Below are positions 14,484 through 23,057 of a stretch of DNA of 41,571 bases, one piece after another. The translations under genes and the position numbers were made by a program. The DNA lies in NCBI GenBank assembly GCA_965658355.1, contig CBFHRX010000015.1:1-41571 (forward strand). The letters are read 5' to 3'. The stretch's first letter is position 1. Every line of letters begins with the position of its first letter. The DNA is from UBA11891 sp965658355 (GTDB lineage Bacteria; Bacteroidota; Bacteroidia; Flavobacteriales; Flavobacteriaceae). The notes below the pieces were generated by a model, which made no database searches, was not told where the DNA came from, and saw only the letters and a program-made list of their open reading frames with translations.

Positions 14484-16037
14484 ATGAATAAGACCATCGA
14501 TATCAACCTTGCCGGCGTTTTTTTTCATATCGACGAAACTGCCTACACACGCTTAAAAAACTATTTAGAGGCCCTTCGCGCTACCTTCCAAAACACAGAA
14601 GGAAAAGAAGACATTTTAGCGGATGTAGAAGCTCGTATCGCCGAATTGTTAAATGACCGCAAGGCAAACAAAGACCAAGTTATTGAAGAAGAAGACATAC
14701 AAGCAGTCGTCAAAATTCTAGGACAACCCGAAGACTTTGTTCTTGAGGAGGAGGATGCTTCCACTAGCAGCGCTGCCAAAAAATTATTCCGGGATGCTGA
14801 GGACTCTTATGTTGGAGGCGTTGCTTCTGGCTTGGCACACTATTTTGGGCTAGATACAGGCTGGCTTCGTATCATTTGGGTCCTTTTGGCTTTTTTTAGC
14901 GGCGGCAGCTTTGTACTCATATACATTCTCTTTTGGATTTTAATCCCGGAAGCCAAAACTACTGCTGAAAAATTACAGATGAAGGGAGAACCTGTCACAG
15001 TGGGAAATATTGAAAAAAAAATCAAAGAAGAAGTTCACAATCTTGCTGACAAAGTGAAAAATGTCGATTACGAAAAAGCAGGCGCTACTTTAAAAAAAAA
15101 GTCAAAAAGTTTTTTCGACAACTTGGCATCAGTCGCCCTATCGTTGATTAAAATCACCGGAAAATTAATTGGGATTGGACTTATCTTGATTGCTTCCCTT
15201 GCTCTTTTTGGGATCTCAATCGGCTTTATCGTGACCAATGTAGTTAGCTGGATTAGTGAATTTCCTTTTGACTTTATTGATGTAGCCTTATTGCAAAACA
15301 TTCCCCTATGGATCTTATTAATCCTCCTTTTTTGCCTCGTGGGAATACCTATGATATTCCTCCTCATTGTAGGAATTAAATTAGTAGCTCCTACCTCAAA
15401 TCCTTTTGGATTTTGGGGGCGCATGGTTCTTTTTGGGATTTGGTTATTGAGTTTTATAAGTATGGTTGTATTGGGAACTGTGGAAGCGAAATCCCATATG
15501 TTTTCCTACCAAGCTACGGAGAATTACAATCGAGCTATTGCTGTTAACGACACGCTATTCATCACTTCAAATCCCGTCCCTGATTTTAAAGCGCGCTTCA
15601 CGAACTCAAGTGACTTCGATATCGTCGTAGATGAAAATGGAGACAAACAAATTTTACTTGAAAATGTGCGACTGAATATAGAAGGGACCGATAGAGACTC
15701 TCTTTACATAAGCGTGCAAAAAGAAGCAAACGGCGCTTCCTTTGCTCGTGCCAAAAGAAATGCTCAAGAGATTGCCTACACCTCTAATGTAGACGCCCAT
15801 AAAGTTTTATTAAACACGTACCTGACAAGCCCACAGTCAACAAAATTTAAAGACCAAGAAGTAGCAATAAGCCTGTACATACCAAAGGGACAACTTTTCC
15901 GAATTGATGATTCTTTGCTGCCTATCTTAAGCAGCAATATCGCCAACGATCAAAATTATATACGTAGAGGCTTGACCGGCCATATCTGGAAAATGAGTGA
16001 TACTCAATTACTTTGCATGGATTGTGAATCAAAATAA
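14484..16037 (+). CDS. PspC-domain membrane protein
   Basis: This 517-residue protein has a cytosolic N-terminal part (1-90) containing a charged region (DILADVEARIAELL, HAAS-like signalling helix pair), then a PspC domain (about 95-155) with the motif GGVASGLAHYFGLDTGWLRIIWVLLAFF and its two transmembrane stretches. A charged linker (165-205) leads to three more membrane segments (about 215-240, 265-300 and 315-335). The C-terminal soluble domain (350-517) is extracytoplasmic and beta-rich, ending in a CMDC pair. PspC proteins sense or buffer membrane stress. It is co-transcribed with padR, so it probably is the effector of that unit. The family's exact activity in this phylum is not settled. 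Confidence 0.85.
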   Translation: MNKTIDINLAGVFFHIDETAYTRLKNYLEALRATFQNTEGKEDILADVEARIAELLNDRKANKDQVIEEEDIQAVVKILGQPEDFVLEEEDASTSSAAKKLFRDAEDSYVGGVASGLAHYFGLDTGWLRIIWVLLAFFSGGSFVLIYILFWILIPEAKTTAEKLQMKGEPVTVGNIEKKIKEEVHNLADKVKNVDYEKAGATLKKKSKSFFDNLASVALSLIKITGKLIGIGLILIASLALFGISIGFIVTNVVSWISEFPFDFIDVALLQNIPLWILLILLFCLVGIPMIFLLIVGIKLVAPTSNPFGFWGRMVLFGIWLLSFISMVVLGTVEAKSHMFSYQATENYNRAIAVNDTLFITSNPVPDFKARFTNSSDFDIVVDENGDKQILLENVRLNIEGTDRDSLYISVQKEANGASFARAKRNAQEIAYTSNVDAHKVLLNTYLTSPQSTKFKDQEVAISLYIPKGQLFRIDDSLLPILSSNIANDQNYIRRGLTGHIWKMSDTQLLCMDCESK

Positions 16038-16075
16038 CCCCTTCTAATTCCCTCTTTATAAAAAGGGAAAAACGG

Positions 16076-16106
16076 TTTGCAAACTATCTAATTAACGCTA
16101 TCTTTG
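16076..16106 (+). promoter_or_regulatory. Promoter of the tRNA-Pro pair
   Basis: TTTG (16076-16079), 19 bp, TATCTTTG (16099-16106) is a consensus promoter. It is placed 10 bp before the first tRNA. Confidence 0.7.
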
Positions 16107-16116
16107 GCGCACTTTT

Positions 16117-16191
16117 CGGGGTGTAGCGTAGCCCGGTCATCGCGCCTGCTTTGGGAGCAGGAGGTCGCAGGTTCGAATCCTGCCACCCCGA
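16117..16191 (+). tRNA. tRNA-Pro (anticodon UGG)
   Basis: The 75-base cloverleaf has acceptor arms CGGGGTG and CACCCCG with discriminator A, an anticodon stem CCTGC/GCAGG holding the loop TTTGGGA (anticodon at 16152-16154), and a T arm with GGTTCGAATCC. CCA is not encoded and must be added enzymatically. This tRNA should read all or most CCN codons. Confidence 0.95.
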
Positions 16192-16214
16192 CTAGTTTTT
16201 TACCCCTTTTTTTA

Positions 16215-16291
<77 letters not shown>

Positions 16292-16319
16292 AAACCATCC
16301 TAAGCGATGGTTTTTTTTT
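16292..16319 (+). terminator. Terminator of the tRNA operon
   Basis: AAACCATC and GATGGTTT pair across a six-base loop, followed by a T-run, three bases after the second tRNA. Confidence 0.9.
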
Positions 16320-16361
16320 ATGCCAAATTCAACGTATTTTCGATAAAATTCAAACTTGTTT

Positions 16362-17483
16362 ATGAAAAGATTTTCGCTCTTATTTGGATTCCTTTCGATG
16401 TCCTTTTTGGTTGCCTGTGCGCAAGAAAATACACCTCCAATTCAAACCCCAACTGAAACAAATTACACCCTTGAAACAGTAGTTGACGGATTCGATATTC
16501 CTTGGGGACTCGCCTTTATCAATGAAAATGAGTTTTTGGCTACTGAAAAGTCGGGTATTCTTTACTATGTCTCAAATGGTCAAAAAAAAGAAATCAAAGG
16601 ACTTCCACCCGTTTATGTCAGAGGCCAAGGAGGTCTTCTAGATGTAGCCTTGGATCCGGATTATAAAAACACAGCCCGAATATTCTTTACCTCTGGAGTC
16701 AATATCGAAGGGGATAAGGGAGGGAATACAGCGCTCTACAGTGCACGCTTAACCAAGGAATTGACCCTAGAAAATCTTCAATTATTATACAAAGCGGTTC
16801 CCAACACAAAAACAGCCCAACACTGGGGATCTCGGATTGTATTCGACAAAGAAGGACATGTGTACTTTACGGTTGGAGATCGAGGAAACCGAGAAGTCAA
16901 TCCACAAGACATTACAAAAGATGGCGGTAAAGTATACCGATTGCACTTAGATGGAAGTATTCCCAGTGACAATCCCTTTGTAGGAAAAGATGAGGCTAAA
17001 GAAGCCATTTATTCTTTCGGACATCGAAACCCTCAGGGAATGGTCGTTCACCCTCAAACAGGTGCAATATGGGCACACGAACACGGACCTAGAGGGGGTG
17101 ATGAAATCAACATCATCAAAGCAGGCACTAATTATGGTTGGCCTACCATTACCTATGGTATCAATTATAGCGGCACCTCTATCACCGACAAAACGGAGTC
17201 ACCCGGACTGGAACAGCCTTTCTACTATTGGGTGCCTTCTATTGCACCTAGTGGTATGGCATTTGCTTCTTCGGCCTATCCCGAATGGGAAAACAGCCTT
17301 TTGGTAGGCTCCCTAAAATTTGAATATTTAGAACGCTTGAAAATTCAAAATAACAAGGTTGTGAAAAGAGAAAAAATAGCAGACGGTATCGGTAGAGTTC
17401 GCAATATCGTAACAGGGCCGGATGGACTACTATACCTTGGAGTTGAGGGCAAAGGGATTGTTAAAATAGTACCCAAAGGATGA
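16362..17483 (+). CDS. PQQ-dependent aldose/glucose sugar dehydrogenase lipoprotein
   Basis: This beta-propeller enzyme oxidises sugars in the periplasm using PQQ and passes electrons on. From the ATG at 16362 (the upstream TTG at 16356 is less likely) it has 373 residues with lipobox LVAC. Family features in order: IPWGLAFI, the VRGQGGLLDVALDP segment, HWGSRIVFD with the catalytic-region histidine, VGDRG, GKVYRLHLDGSIP, and FGHRNPQGMVVHP...HEHGPRGGDE, typical of Asd/YliI proteins. It overlaps the downstream cytochrome c gene by four bases (ATGA), making that protein the likely electron acceptor. No PQQ synthesis genes are nearby, so PQQ may be taken up. Confidence 0.9.
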   Translation: MKRFSLLFGFLSMSFLVACAQENTPPIQTPTETNYTLETVVDGFDIPWGLAFINENEFLATEKSGILYYVSNGQKKEIKGLPPVYVRGQGGLLDVALDPDYKNTARIFFTSGVNIEGDKGGNTALYSARLTKELTLENLQLLYKAVPNTKTAQHWGSRIVFDKEGHVYFTVGDRGNREVNPQDITKDGGKVYRLHLDGSIPSDNPFVGKDEAKEAIYSFGHRNPQGMVVHPQTGAIWAHEHGPRGGDEINIIKAGTNYGWPTITYGINYSGTSITDKTESPGLEQPFYYWVPSIAPSGMAFASSAYPEWENSLLVGSLKFEYLERLKIQNNKVVKREKIADGIGRVRNIVTGPDGLLYLGVEGKGIVKIVPKG

Positions 17484-17884
17484 GGTTTACAGCCCTTTTA
17501 GCAAGCGTACTATACGGATTGATACTTGGATTTCTCTTCCAAAACAAGCCTCTTGAACAAAGTATTGAGGACGGCGCCCTTATTTACAAAGACTTTTGCC
17601 TGCAATGTCATATGGCAAAAGGAGAAGGTGTTCCGGGAAGTTTTCCACCCCTAGCCCAATCTGACTATTTGAAAAACAAGCTGGTTAAAAGCATTCAAGC
17701 AGTAAAATATGGAATGCGAGGCCCCATAACCGTAAATGGAGAAGCTTATGACGGGCTAATGATAGCCCAAGGCTTAGACGATGAGGAAGTCGCAGATGTC
17801 ATGAATTATATTCTTAATAATTGGGGAAATAAAGCTGAAAAGCAGATATTTGAAGAGGAAGTAAGCGCCATTGCCAAACCGTAA
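17480..17884 (+). CDS. Small exported c-type cytochrome
   Basis: The 134-residue protein has an N-terminal membrane/signal segment (about 3-20) and one haem-binding motif CLQCH (around residue 41-45). The distal methionine is likely in YGMRGP or in LMIAQ. The MAKGEGVPGSFPPL stretch after the haem site is typical of cytochromes paired with sugar dehydrogenases. Translation is coupled to the PQQ dehydrogenase by an ATGA overlap, so it most probably carries electrons from that enzyme to a terminal oxidase. Confidence 0.9.
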   Translation: MRFTALLASVLYGLILGFLFQNKPLEQSIEDGALIYKDFCLQCHMAKGEGVPGSFPPLAQSDYLKNKLVKSIQAVKYGMRGPITVNGEAYDGLMIAQGLDDEEVADVMNYILNNWGNKAEKQIFEEEVSAIAKP

Positions 17885-17891
17885 TACATTC

Positions 17892-18209
17892 ATGTTTCAA
17901 AAGCTTTTACGATTTGTTCTTAAAAAGTCAAGACTTCCCTACCTACTACTGGGTATTGGATTTTTGATATGGATGCTCTTTTTAGATACCAATTCGTTTG
18001 TGATCCACAACGAGTTAAATCAGGAGATTAAAGAACTAAACGCTCAAAAAGAACAGCTTATCCAAGAAATAGACAAAGACGCTTCAGCCATCAAGCAACT
18101 TCAAAATATTGACAGTTTAGAGAAATTTGCACGCGAAAATTACTTGCATAAAAAAGAAAATGAATCTATTTATCTCATTGAGTTTAAAGACAGTATCCGC
18201 ACTCCTTAG
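17892..18209 (+). CDS. DivIC/FtsB-like septum formation protein
   Basis: This small bitopic membrane protein belongs to the FtsB/DivIC family of the divisome. I start it at the ATG at 17892, eight bases after the cytochrome stop; a TTG at 17871 would add seven residues. The 105 residues hold a short basic cytoplasmic end, one transmembrane helix (about 15-35), a coiled coil rich in E, K and Q (42-75) and the family ending IDSLEKFARENYLHKKENE-x-IY. In cells it would bridge FtsL and FtsQ at the septum. It is at the end of the sugar dehydrogenase unit, 89 bp before parA. Confidence 0.85.
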   Translation: MFQKLLRFVLKKSRLPYLLLGIGFLIWMLFLDTNSFVIHNELNQEIKELNAQKEQLIQEIDKDASAIKQLQNIDSLEKFARENYLHKKENESIYLIEFKDSIRTP

Positions 18210-18298
18210 ACGATCTTTATAAAGCGTTGAAAAAATGAGAAGCACTAATTTCTTTAAAGCAGTAAGAAGTCGTATTTTGCTTTCTAAAGCCAGTATTT

Positions 18299-19066
18299 AT
18301 GGGTAAAATCATCGCCGTAGCAAATCAAAAGGGAGGTGTGGGCAAAACCACTACTGCTGTCAACTTGGCCGCAGCCCTGGGGATATTAGAAAAGAACGTT
18401 TTGCTGATCGATGCCGACCCACAGGCGAATGCTACTTCTGGACTTGGATTTGAAGTCAACGAACAGGAAAAAACCACCTATCAATTATTAGAGCACAGCA
18501 GCACGGCAGAGGAAGCTATTTTAAAAACCAATAGTCCCAATCTCGATTTAATCCCTTCGCATATCGATTTAGTAGCGGCAGAAATTGAGCTAGTTGATAA
18601 AAAGAAACGGGAATTTATGCTGCGAACAGCATTAGACCCCATCAAATCTTCTTACGACTATATTTTGATAGACTGTGCCCCTTCACTAGGGTTGATAACC
18701 CTGAATGCTTTGACTGCTGCAGACGCTGTCATTATTCCGATTCAATGTGAATATTTTGCATTAGAAGGCTTGGGCAAACTTCTCAATACCATCAAAAGCG
18801 TTCAGAAGATTCACAACCCCTCACTAGATATAGAGGGCTTACTATTAACAATGTATGACTCCCGTTTGCGATTGTCAAATCAAGTTGTTGAAGAAGTCAA
18901 TAAACACTTTGGGGAAATGGTTTTCAAAACCTTAATCCAACGTAACATTCGCCTAAGCGAGGCCCCAAGTTATGGTGAAAATATTATTGCATATGATGCA
19001 ACCAGTAAAGGAGCAGAAAATTATCTGGCTCTCGGCAATGAAATAGTAAAAAAGAATAAAGGCTGA
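18299..19066 (+). CDS. parA: Chromosome partitioning ATPase ParA/Soj
   Basis: The 255-residue ParA-type ATPase has the deviant Walker A loop KGGVGKTTTAVNLAAAL at residues 10-26, the A' motif LLIDADPQANAT and Walker B-like DYILIDCAPSLGLITLNAL. The absence of an N-terminal helix-turn-helix and the short length mark the chromosomal Soj type rather than the plasmid P1 type. It should move ParB-bound origins over the nucleoid. ParB follows after three bases. No clear parS site was seen in the window, which is discussed under findings. Confidence 0.95.
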   Translation: MGKIIAVANQKGGVGKTTTAVNLAAALGILEKNVLLIDADPQANATSGLGFEVNEQEKTTYQLLEHSSTAEEAILKTNSPNLDLIPSHIDLVAAEIELVDKKKREFMLRTALDPIKSSYDYILIDCAPSLGLITLNALTAADAVIIPIQCEYFALEGLGKLLNTIKSVQKIHNPSLDIEGLLLTMYDSRLRLSNQVVEEVNKHFGEMVFKTLIQRNIRLSEAPSYGENIIAYDATSKGAENYLALGNEIVKKNKG

Positions 19067-19069
19067 TCG

Positions 19070-19963
19070 ATGGCAAAATCAACAAAAAAGATGGCTTTGG
19101 GGAAAGGACTCTCTGCCATTCTAAAAGATCCTGATCTAAAAGCTGCAGCTACCTCCTCAGCTAGTTCTAACACTGTACTGGGAAGTGTTATTGAAATCCC
19201 ACTTACGCAAATCACAGAAAACCCTTTTCAGCCCAGGACAAACTTTAATGAAGAGAAGCTGAGAGAATTGGCTGCTTCTATTCGTGAATTAGGGGTTGTA
19301 CAGCCTATTACCGTTCGAGAAATGGGTCCTAATGAGTATCAGCTAGTAGCCGGAGAACGACGTTTTAGAGCTTCTAAATCGATACAATTGGAATCGATTC
19401 CGGCTTTTGTTCGCACAGCAAATGATCAAGAATCTTTGGAGATGGCATTGGTTGAAAACATCCAGCGTCAAGACTTAGACCCGATAGAAATTGCACTCTC
19501 CTATCAACGCCTTATTGAGGATATTAAATTAACCCAAAACCAATTGAGCGAAAGAGTTGGTAAAAAAAGATCTACAGTCACCAACTACTTGCGTTTATTA
19601 AAACTCGATCCTATTATCCAAACAGGCATGCGAGATGGTTTTGTCTCTATGGGACACGGCCGAGCGCTTATTAATATTGAGGATACTGATGTCCAATTGG
19701 GGATTTATGAAAACATCATCTCCAAAGGATTGTCGGTTCGTGCTACGGAAGAGCTGGTAAAGAAAACAAAGTCAGAACCTGAAGTTTTCCCTATTAAAGA
19801 AACTCCCTCATCCGCCATTAATCCAGAATGGTTGGAAAGCTTTCAGAACTTTTTTGATGAAGGAGTCAAAATCAAGGTGGACACAAGCGGAAAAGGGAAT
19901 ATCCAAATTCCATTCGACTCCTTTGATAGGGTGGAGAAATGGATTGAAAAAATGAAAAAGTGA
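19070..19963 (+). CDS. parB: Chromosome partitioning protein ParB (CTPase)
   Basis: The 297 residues show the ParB N-terminal CTP-binding domain with NPFQPRTNF (box with the PxQPR motif) and GERRFRASK (GERRxRA box), the ALVENIQRQDLDPIEIA segment, and the helix-turn-helix that reads parS (SERVGKKRSTVTNYLRLLKL, about 158-177). The C-terminal dimer domain is at about 250-297. It binds parS, loads CTP and spreads as a clamp. The N-terminal MALGKGLSAIL is the usual ParA-interacting start. It overlaps the DUF5683 gene by four bases. Confidence 0.95.
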   Translation: MAKSTKKMALGKGLSAILKDPDLKAAATSSASSNTVLGSVIEIPLTQITENPFQPRTNFNEEKLRELAASIRELGVVQPITVREMGPNEYQLVAGERRFRASKSIQLESIPAFVRTANDQESLEMALVENIQRQDLDPIEIALSYQRLIEDIKLTQNQLSERVGKKRSTVTNYLRLLKLDPIIQTGMRDGFVSMGHGRALINIEDTDVQLGIYENIISKGLSVRATEELVKKTKSEPEVFPIKETPSSAINPEWLESFQNFFDEGVKIKVDTSGKGNIQIPFDSFDRVEKWIEKMKK

Positions 19964-20526
19964 AAAAACTCTTTTTCCAAACAGCAATTGTTATTATCTG
20001 TTTAGGATCCTATTCAGTATGGGGACAAGCAGATAGCTTGTCTATTGAAAAAATATCTCGAAAACAAAGGCTCATTGCCAACCCGCTGACTCCCTCAAAA
20101 GCCGCTTTTTACTCAGCTGTATTTCCAGGCATGGGACAGGCTTATTTAGGACAATACTGGAAACTACCGCTCGTTTACAGTGCAATAGGGGCTTCTGCCT
20201 ACTATTATAAGATCAATAACGACGAGCTTCTTAAATACAGAACTGCCTACAAAAGAAGACTTGCAGGCTATTTTGACGATGAGTTTACAGAGATTATTCC
20301 CGAACGAGAAAAACTATTGGAAGGAATGCGGTTTCACCAACGGTATAAAGACATTGCCTTTATCTTTATTGTAGGCACCTATATGCTTAATATTTTAGAA
20401 GCGAATGTAAGTGCGCACTTACTGCAATTTAATGTCAATGATCAATTGAGTGTTAGACCTCATTTTGAACATGATTTTTTGCGCTCTCAGAATCAAGTCG
20501 GTCTTCATGTTAATGTCACCTTTTGA
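19960..20526 (+). CDS. DUF5683 membrane-associated protein
   Basis: The start is a GTG that overlaps the parB stop (GTGA). The 188 residues have a signal peptide ending at VWGQ and the DUF5683 core: SKAAFYSAVFPGMGQAYLGQYWKLPLVY (about 47-73), a hydrophobic segment, a charged middle with RYKDIAFIF and a second hydrophobic segment. The family is found almost only in Bacteroidota, next to parB and dapB. Its function is unknown. The fixed place behind parAB suggests a link between the envelope and segregation, but this is inference. Confidence 0.8.
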   Translation: MKKLFFQTAIVIICLGSYSVWGQADSLSIEKISRKQRLIANPLTPSKAAFYSAVFPGMGQAYLGQYWKLPLVYSAIGASAYYYKINNDELLKYRTAYKRRLAGYFDDEFTEIIPEREKLLEGMRFHQRYKDIAFIFIVGTYMLNILEANVSAHLLQFNVNDQLSVRPHFEHDFLRSQNQVGLHVNVTF

Positions 20527-20596
20527 AAATAAAAGTTTCTGTTATGCTGTGTAAAAAATCAAGTAGTCACTGTACCATCAACCTCAATACTACACT

Positions 20597-21310
20597 ATGA
20601 AAATAGCCCTTCTCGGATATGGACGGATGGGGAAAGCCATCGCTTTAATGGCAAAAGATCGGGGGCATGAGATTGTGGCTATTGTAGACCCTCATGCTTC
20701 AGAAGGGAATTTGGAAGAAGCAGAAGTAGCCATTAATTTTAGCATTCCCGATGCTGCAGTGAACAATATTAGAAGTGCGCTAGCACTCTCTATCCCTGTA
20801 GTTAGTGGTACAACAGGTTGGTTAGCACACAAAGCTTCAGTGGATGCTTTCTGTCTTGAAAAAAACACAGCCTTTTTATATGCCTCAAACTTTAGCATTG
20901 GGGTCAATTTATTTTTTGCCCTCAATAGTAAATTAGCCCAACTGATGGGTTCCCAAACAGACTATAAGGTGAAAATGGAGGAAATCCACCACATTCATAA
21001 ATTAGATGCCCCTAGCGGTACGGCTATCAGTTTAGCAGAAGCTATCATTCAGCATACAGACTACCAAAAGTGGGCTCTTGACACTGAAAATGAAGCTCAA
21101 AAAACACTTCCTATTAAGGCGATTCGTGATGGAGAAGTTCCCGGAACACACAGCGTCGTGTATCAAAACAACATCGACTCCCTTTCCATCCGACACGAAG
21201 CTTTTACAAGAGAGGGCTTTGCTCTTGGAGCGGTCATTGCGGCGGAATGGATTCTAGATAAAAAGGGTATTTTTGACATGAAAGATGTATTAAACCTTTC
21301 CGAAATTTAA
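20597..21310 (+). CDS. dapB: 4-hydroxy-tetrahydrodipicolinate reductase
   Basis: This enzyme reduces hydroxy-tetrahydrodipicolinate in the pathway to lysine and meso-diaminopimelate for peptidoglycan. The 237 residues include the nucleotide loop GYGRMG (7-12), SGTTGW, and the DapB signature with the catalytic His-His-x-His-Lys in EEIHHIHKLDAPSGTA. The length is slightly short, as in other Bacteroidota. It sits in the parAB operon and is 40 bp before lepB. Confidence 0.95.
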   Translation: MKIALLGYGRMGKAIALMAKDRGHEIVAIVDPHASEGNLEEAEVAINFSIPDAAVNNIRSALALSIPVVSGTTGWLAHKASVDAFCLEKNTAFLYASNFSIGVNLFFALNSKLAQLMGSQTDYKVKMEEIHHIHKLDAPSGTAISLAEAIIQHTDYQKWALDTENEAQKTLPIKAIRDGEVPGTHSVVYQNNIDSLSIRHEAFTREGFALGAVIAAEWILDKKGIFDMKDVLNLSEI

Positions 21311-21350
21311 ATGACCTATTCATAGTGATTATTAATTTGAACATAAAATT

Positions 21351-23057
21351 ATGACCTGGACTGGCTGGCTTGCCCTCTTTGTATTCGCCAATGGCATTCA
21401 CTTTATAAGCACTTGGAAATTATACCAAGCCGCAGGGAAAAAAGCCTGGGAGGCTGCCGTCCCTATTTATAATGCCATTGTTCTAATGGAAATCATTCAC
21501 CGCCCACGTTGGTGGACATTGCTGATGCTAATCCCCATCATCAATTTAATCATCATACCCGTTATTTGGGTAGAAACCTTGCGGAGTTTTGGATTCAACA
21601 GCAATAAAGACACAGCTGCCGTTTTACTCACCGCAGGTCTCTATACAGCGACTAAAAATTATGGAGGAGAACTGCACCACATAAAAGACCGTAGTTTGAC
21701 TCCGCGTACCGCTTTTGGGGAGTGGGTAAGCTCCGTTCTTTTCGCAGTTGTAGCCGCTACTTTGGTGCATACTTATATTATGCAGCCCTATATTATTCCG
21801 ACCGGATCCTTAGAAAAAACTCTTCTTATTGGAGATTTTCTCCTCGTCAGCAAGTTTCATTATGGCTCTCGAGTTCCGATGACAACGGTATCGTTTCCAA
21901 TGGTTCACGACACCCTTCCTTTCTTCAAAATCCGTTCTTATCTCAAGAAACCGCAACTCCCTTATCTTAGATTACCCGGTTTAGAAAAAATTGAACGCAA
22001 TGAAATTGTTGTTTTTAGCTGGCCAGCGGATACGGTTAGACAATTTTTTGTGAAAGAAGCTGGAGTACGTAAACCCATTGACAAAAAATCCAACTATGTA
22101 AAAAGATGTGTCGGTATTCCAGGAGATACTCTTCAAATCATCAATGGCTTCGTTCATATTGATAGCAAGAGAACACAACTCCCTGATCGTGCCAGAGTTC
22201 AATATGTTCATACAATACTAAATGAAAAAGGCCTCTCTGCACAAAGTTTACTCAATGCAGGATATAAAGATTTCACCCGTACCTACAAAGTCAAAAATAT
22301 TACACAGCAAAGCTTTACAGCACTTCGCCCCTACATATTGGGGACACAAGGAAGCAGCGTTGAGGATTTTAAATTAATCACCAACAGCAAAGGCTTGCCA
22401 CTTGATGTGGTTCGGGATTTACGCTTGCAAGTAACAGAAGTACTAGAGAGAGAACGACAACTTACACTGACCCTTAAAGAAGCTGAAAAGCTATCAAAAG
22501 AATCCTGGATTGACACGGTCGTTCGAAAAAATCAAGTAGCGAGAATCCCCACTACCAACTTTTTTCCAAACAGCCTTCCTTACGACTGGAACGAAGATAA
22601 TTTCGGTCCCCTAGTAATCCCCAAAGCAGGTATGAAAATTCGCCTTAGTACGGAGAACTACCCTCTTTACAAAAAGATCATACGGGAATACGAACAGAAC
22701 GATTTTGTCAAAAAAGGGGAAGCATTCTATCTCAATGGAAAAGAAACGAAAGACTATACCTTTCAACAGGATTATTATTGGATGATGGGCGACAACAGAC
22801 ACCGATCAGAAGACAGTCGTTACTGGGGATTTGTTCCTGCCGATCATATTGTTGGAAAACCGGTTTTTATTTGGTTTAGTATAGAAGGGATTAACGATGG
22901 AATTAAAAACTGGCGAATTCGCTGGGATCGACTCTTTACTACAGTTGGCCTAGAGGGAAAACCCCGCTCTTACTTCCCTCATTTTTTAGTGGTCTTAGCC
23001 CTCTATCAAATCTTTAGCTGGTACCGAAGACGAAAAGCTAAAAAAGAAGTTGCATGA
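21351..23057 (+). CDS. lepB: Signal peptidase I with N-terminal DUF5684-like membrane domain
   Basis: The protease removes signal peptides from exported proteins. At 568 residues it is about twice as long as E. coli-type minimal enzymes, as is typical of Flavobacteriia. Residues 1-105 form a membrane domain with three helices resembling DUF5684. The peptidase core has Ser153 in PTGSLEKTL (Leu replaces the usual Met), Lys251 in YVKRCVGIPGD and the GDNRHRSEDSRYWG box near residue 485. An insertion of over 200 residues separates the lysine and the last box. A C-terminal helix (about 543-562) anchors it again. Translation is coupled to wbqC by ATGA. Confidence 0.92.
   Translation: MTWTGWLALFVFANGIHFISTWKLYQAAGKKAWEAAVPIYNAIVLMEIIHRPRWWTLLMLIPIINLIIIPVIWVETLRSFGFNSNKDTAAVLLTAGLYTATKNYGGELHHIKDRSLTPRTAFGEWVSSVLFAVVAATLVHTYIMQPYIIPTGSLEKTLLIGDFLLVSKFHYGSRVPMTTVSFPMVHDTLPFFKIRSYLKKPQLPYLRLPGLEKIERNEIVVFSWPADTVRQFFVKEAGVRKPIDKKSNYVKRCVGIPGDTLQIINGFVHIDSKRTQLPDRARVQYVHTILNEKGLSAQSLLNAGYKDFTRTYKVKNITQQSFTALRPYILGTQGSSVEDFKLITNSKGLPLDVVRDLRLQVTEVLERERQLTLTLKEAEKLSKESWIDTVVRKNQVARIPTTNFFPNSLPYDWNEDNFGPLVIPKAGMKIRLSTENYPLYKKIIREYEQNDFVKKGEAFYLNGKETKDYTFQQDYYWMMGDNRHRSEDSRYWGFVPADHIVGKPVFIWFSIEGINDGIKNWRIRWDRLFTTVGLEGKPRSYFPHFLVVLALYQIFSWYRRRKAKKEVA

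Noticed and set aside
16048..16069. Hairpin TTCCCT/AGGGAA after the PspC gene as a terminator
   Set aside because: The stem is short with a mismatch above it and no T-run follows; too weak to call.
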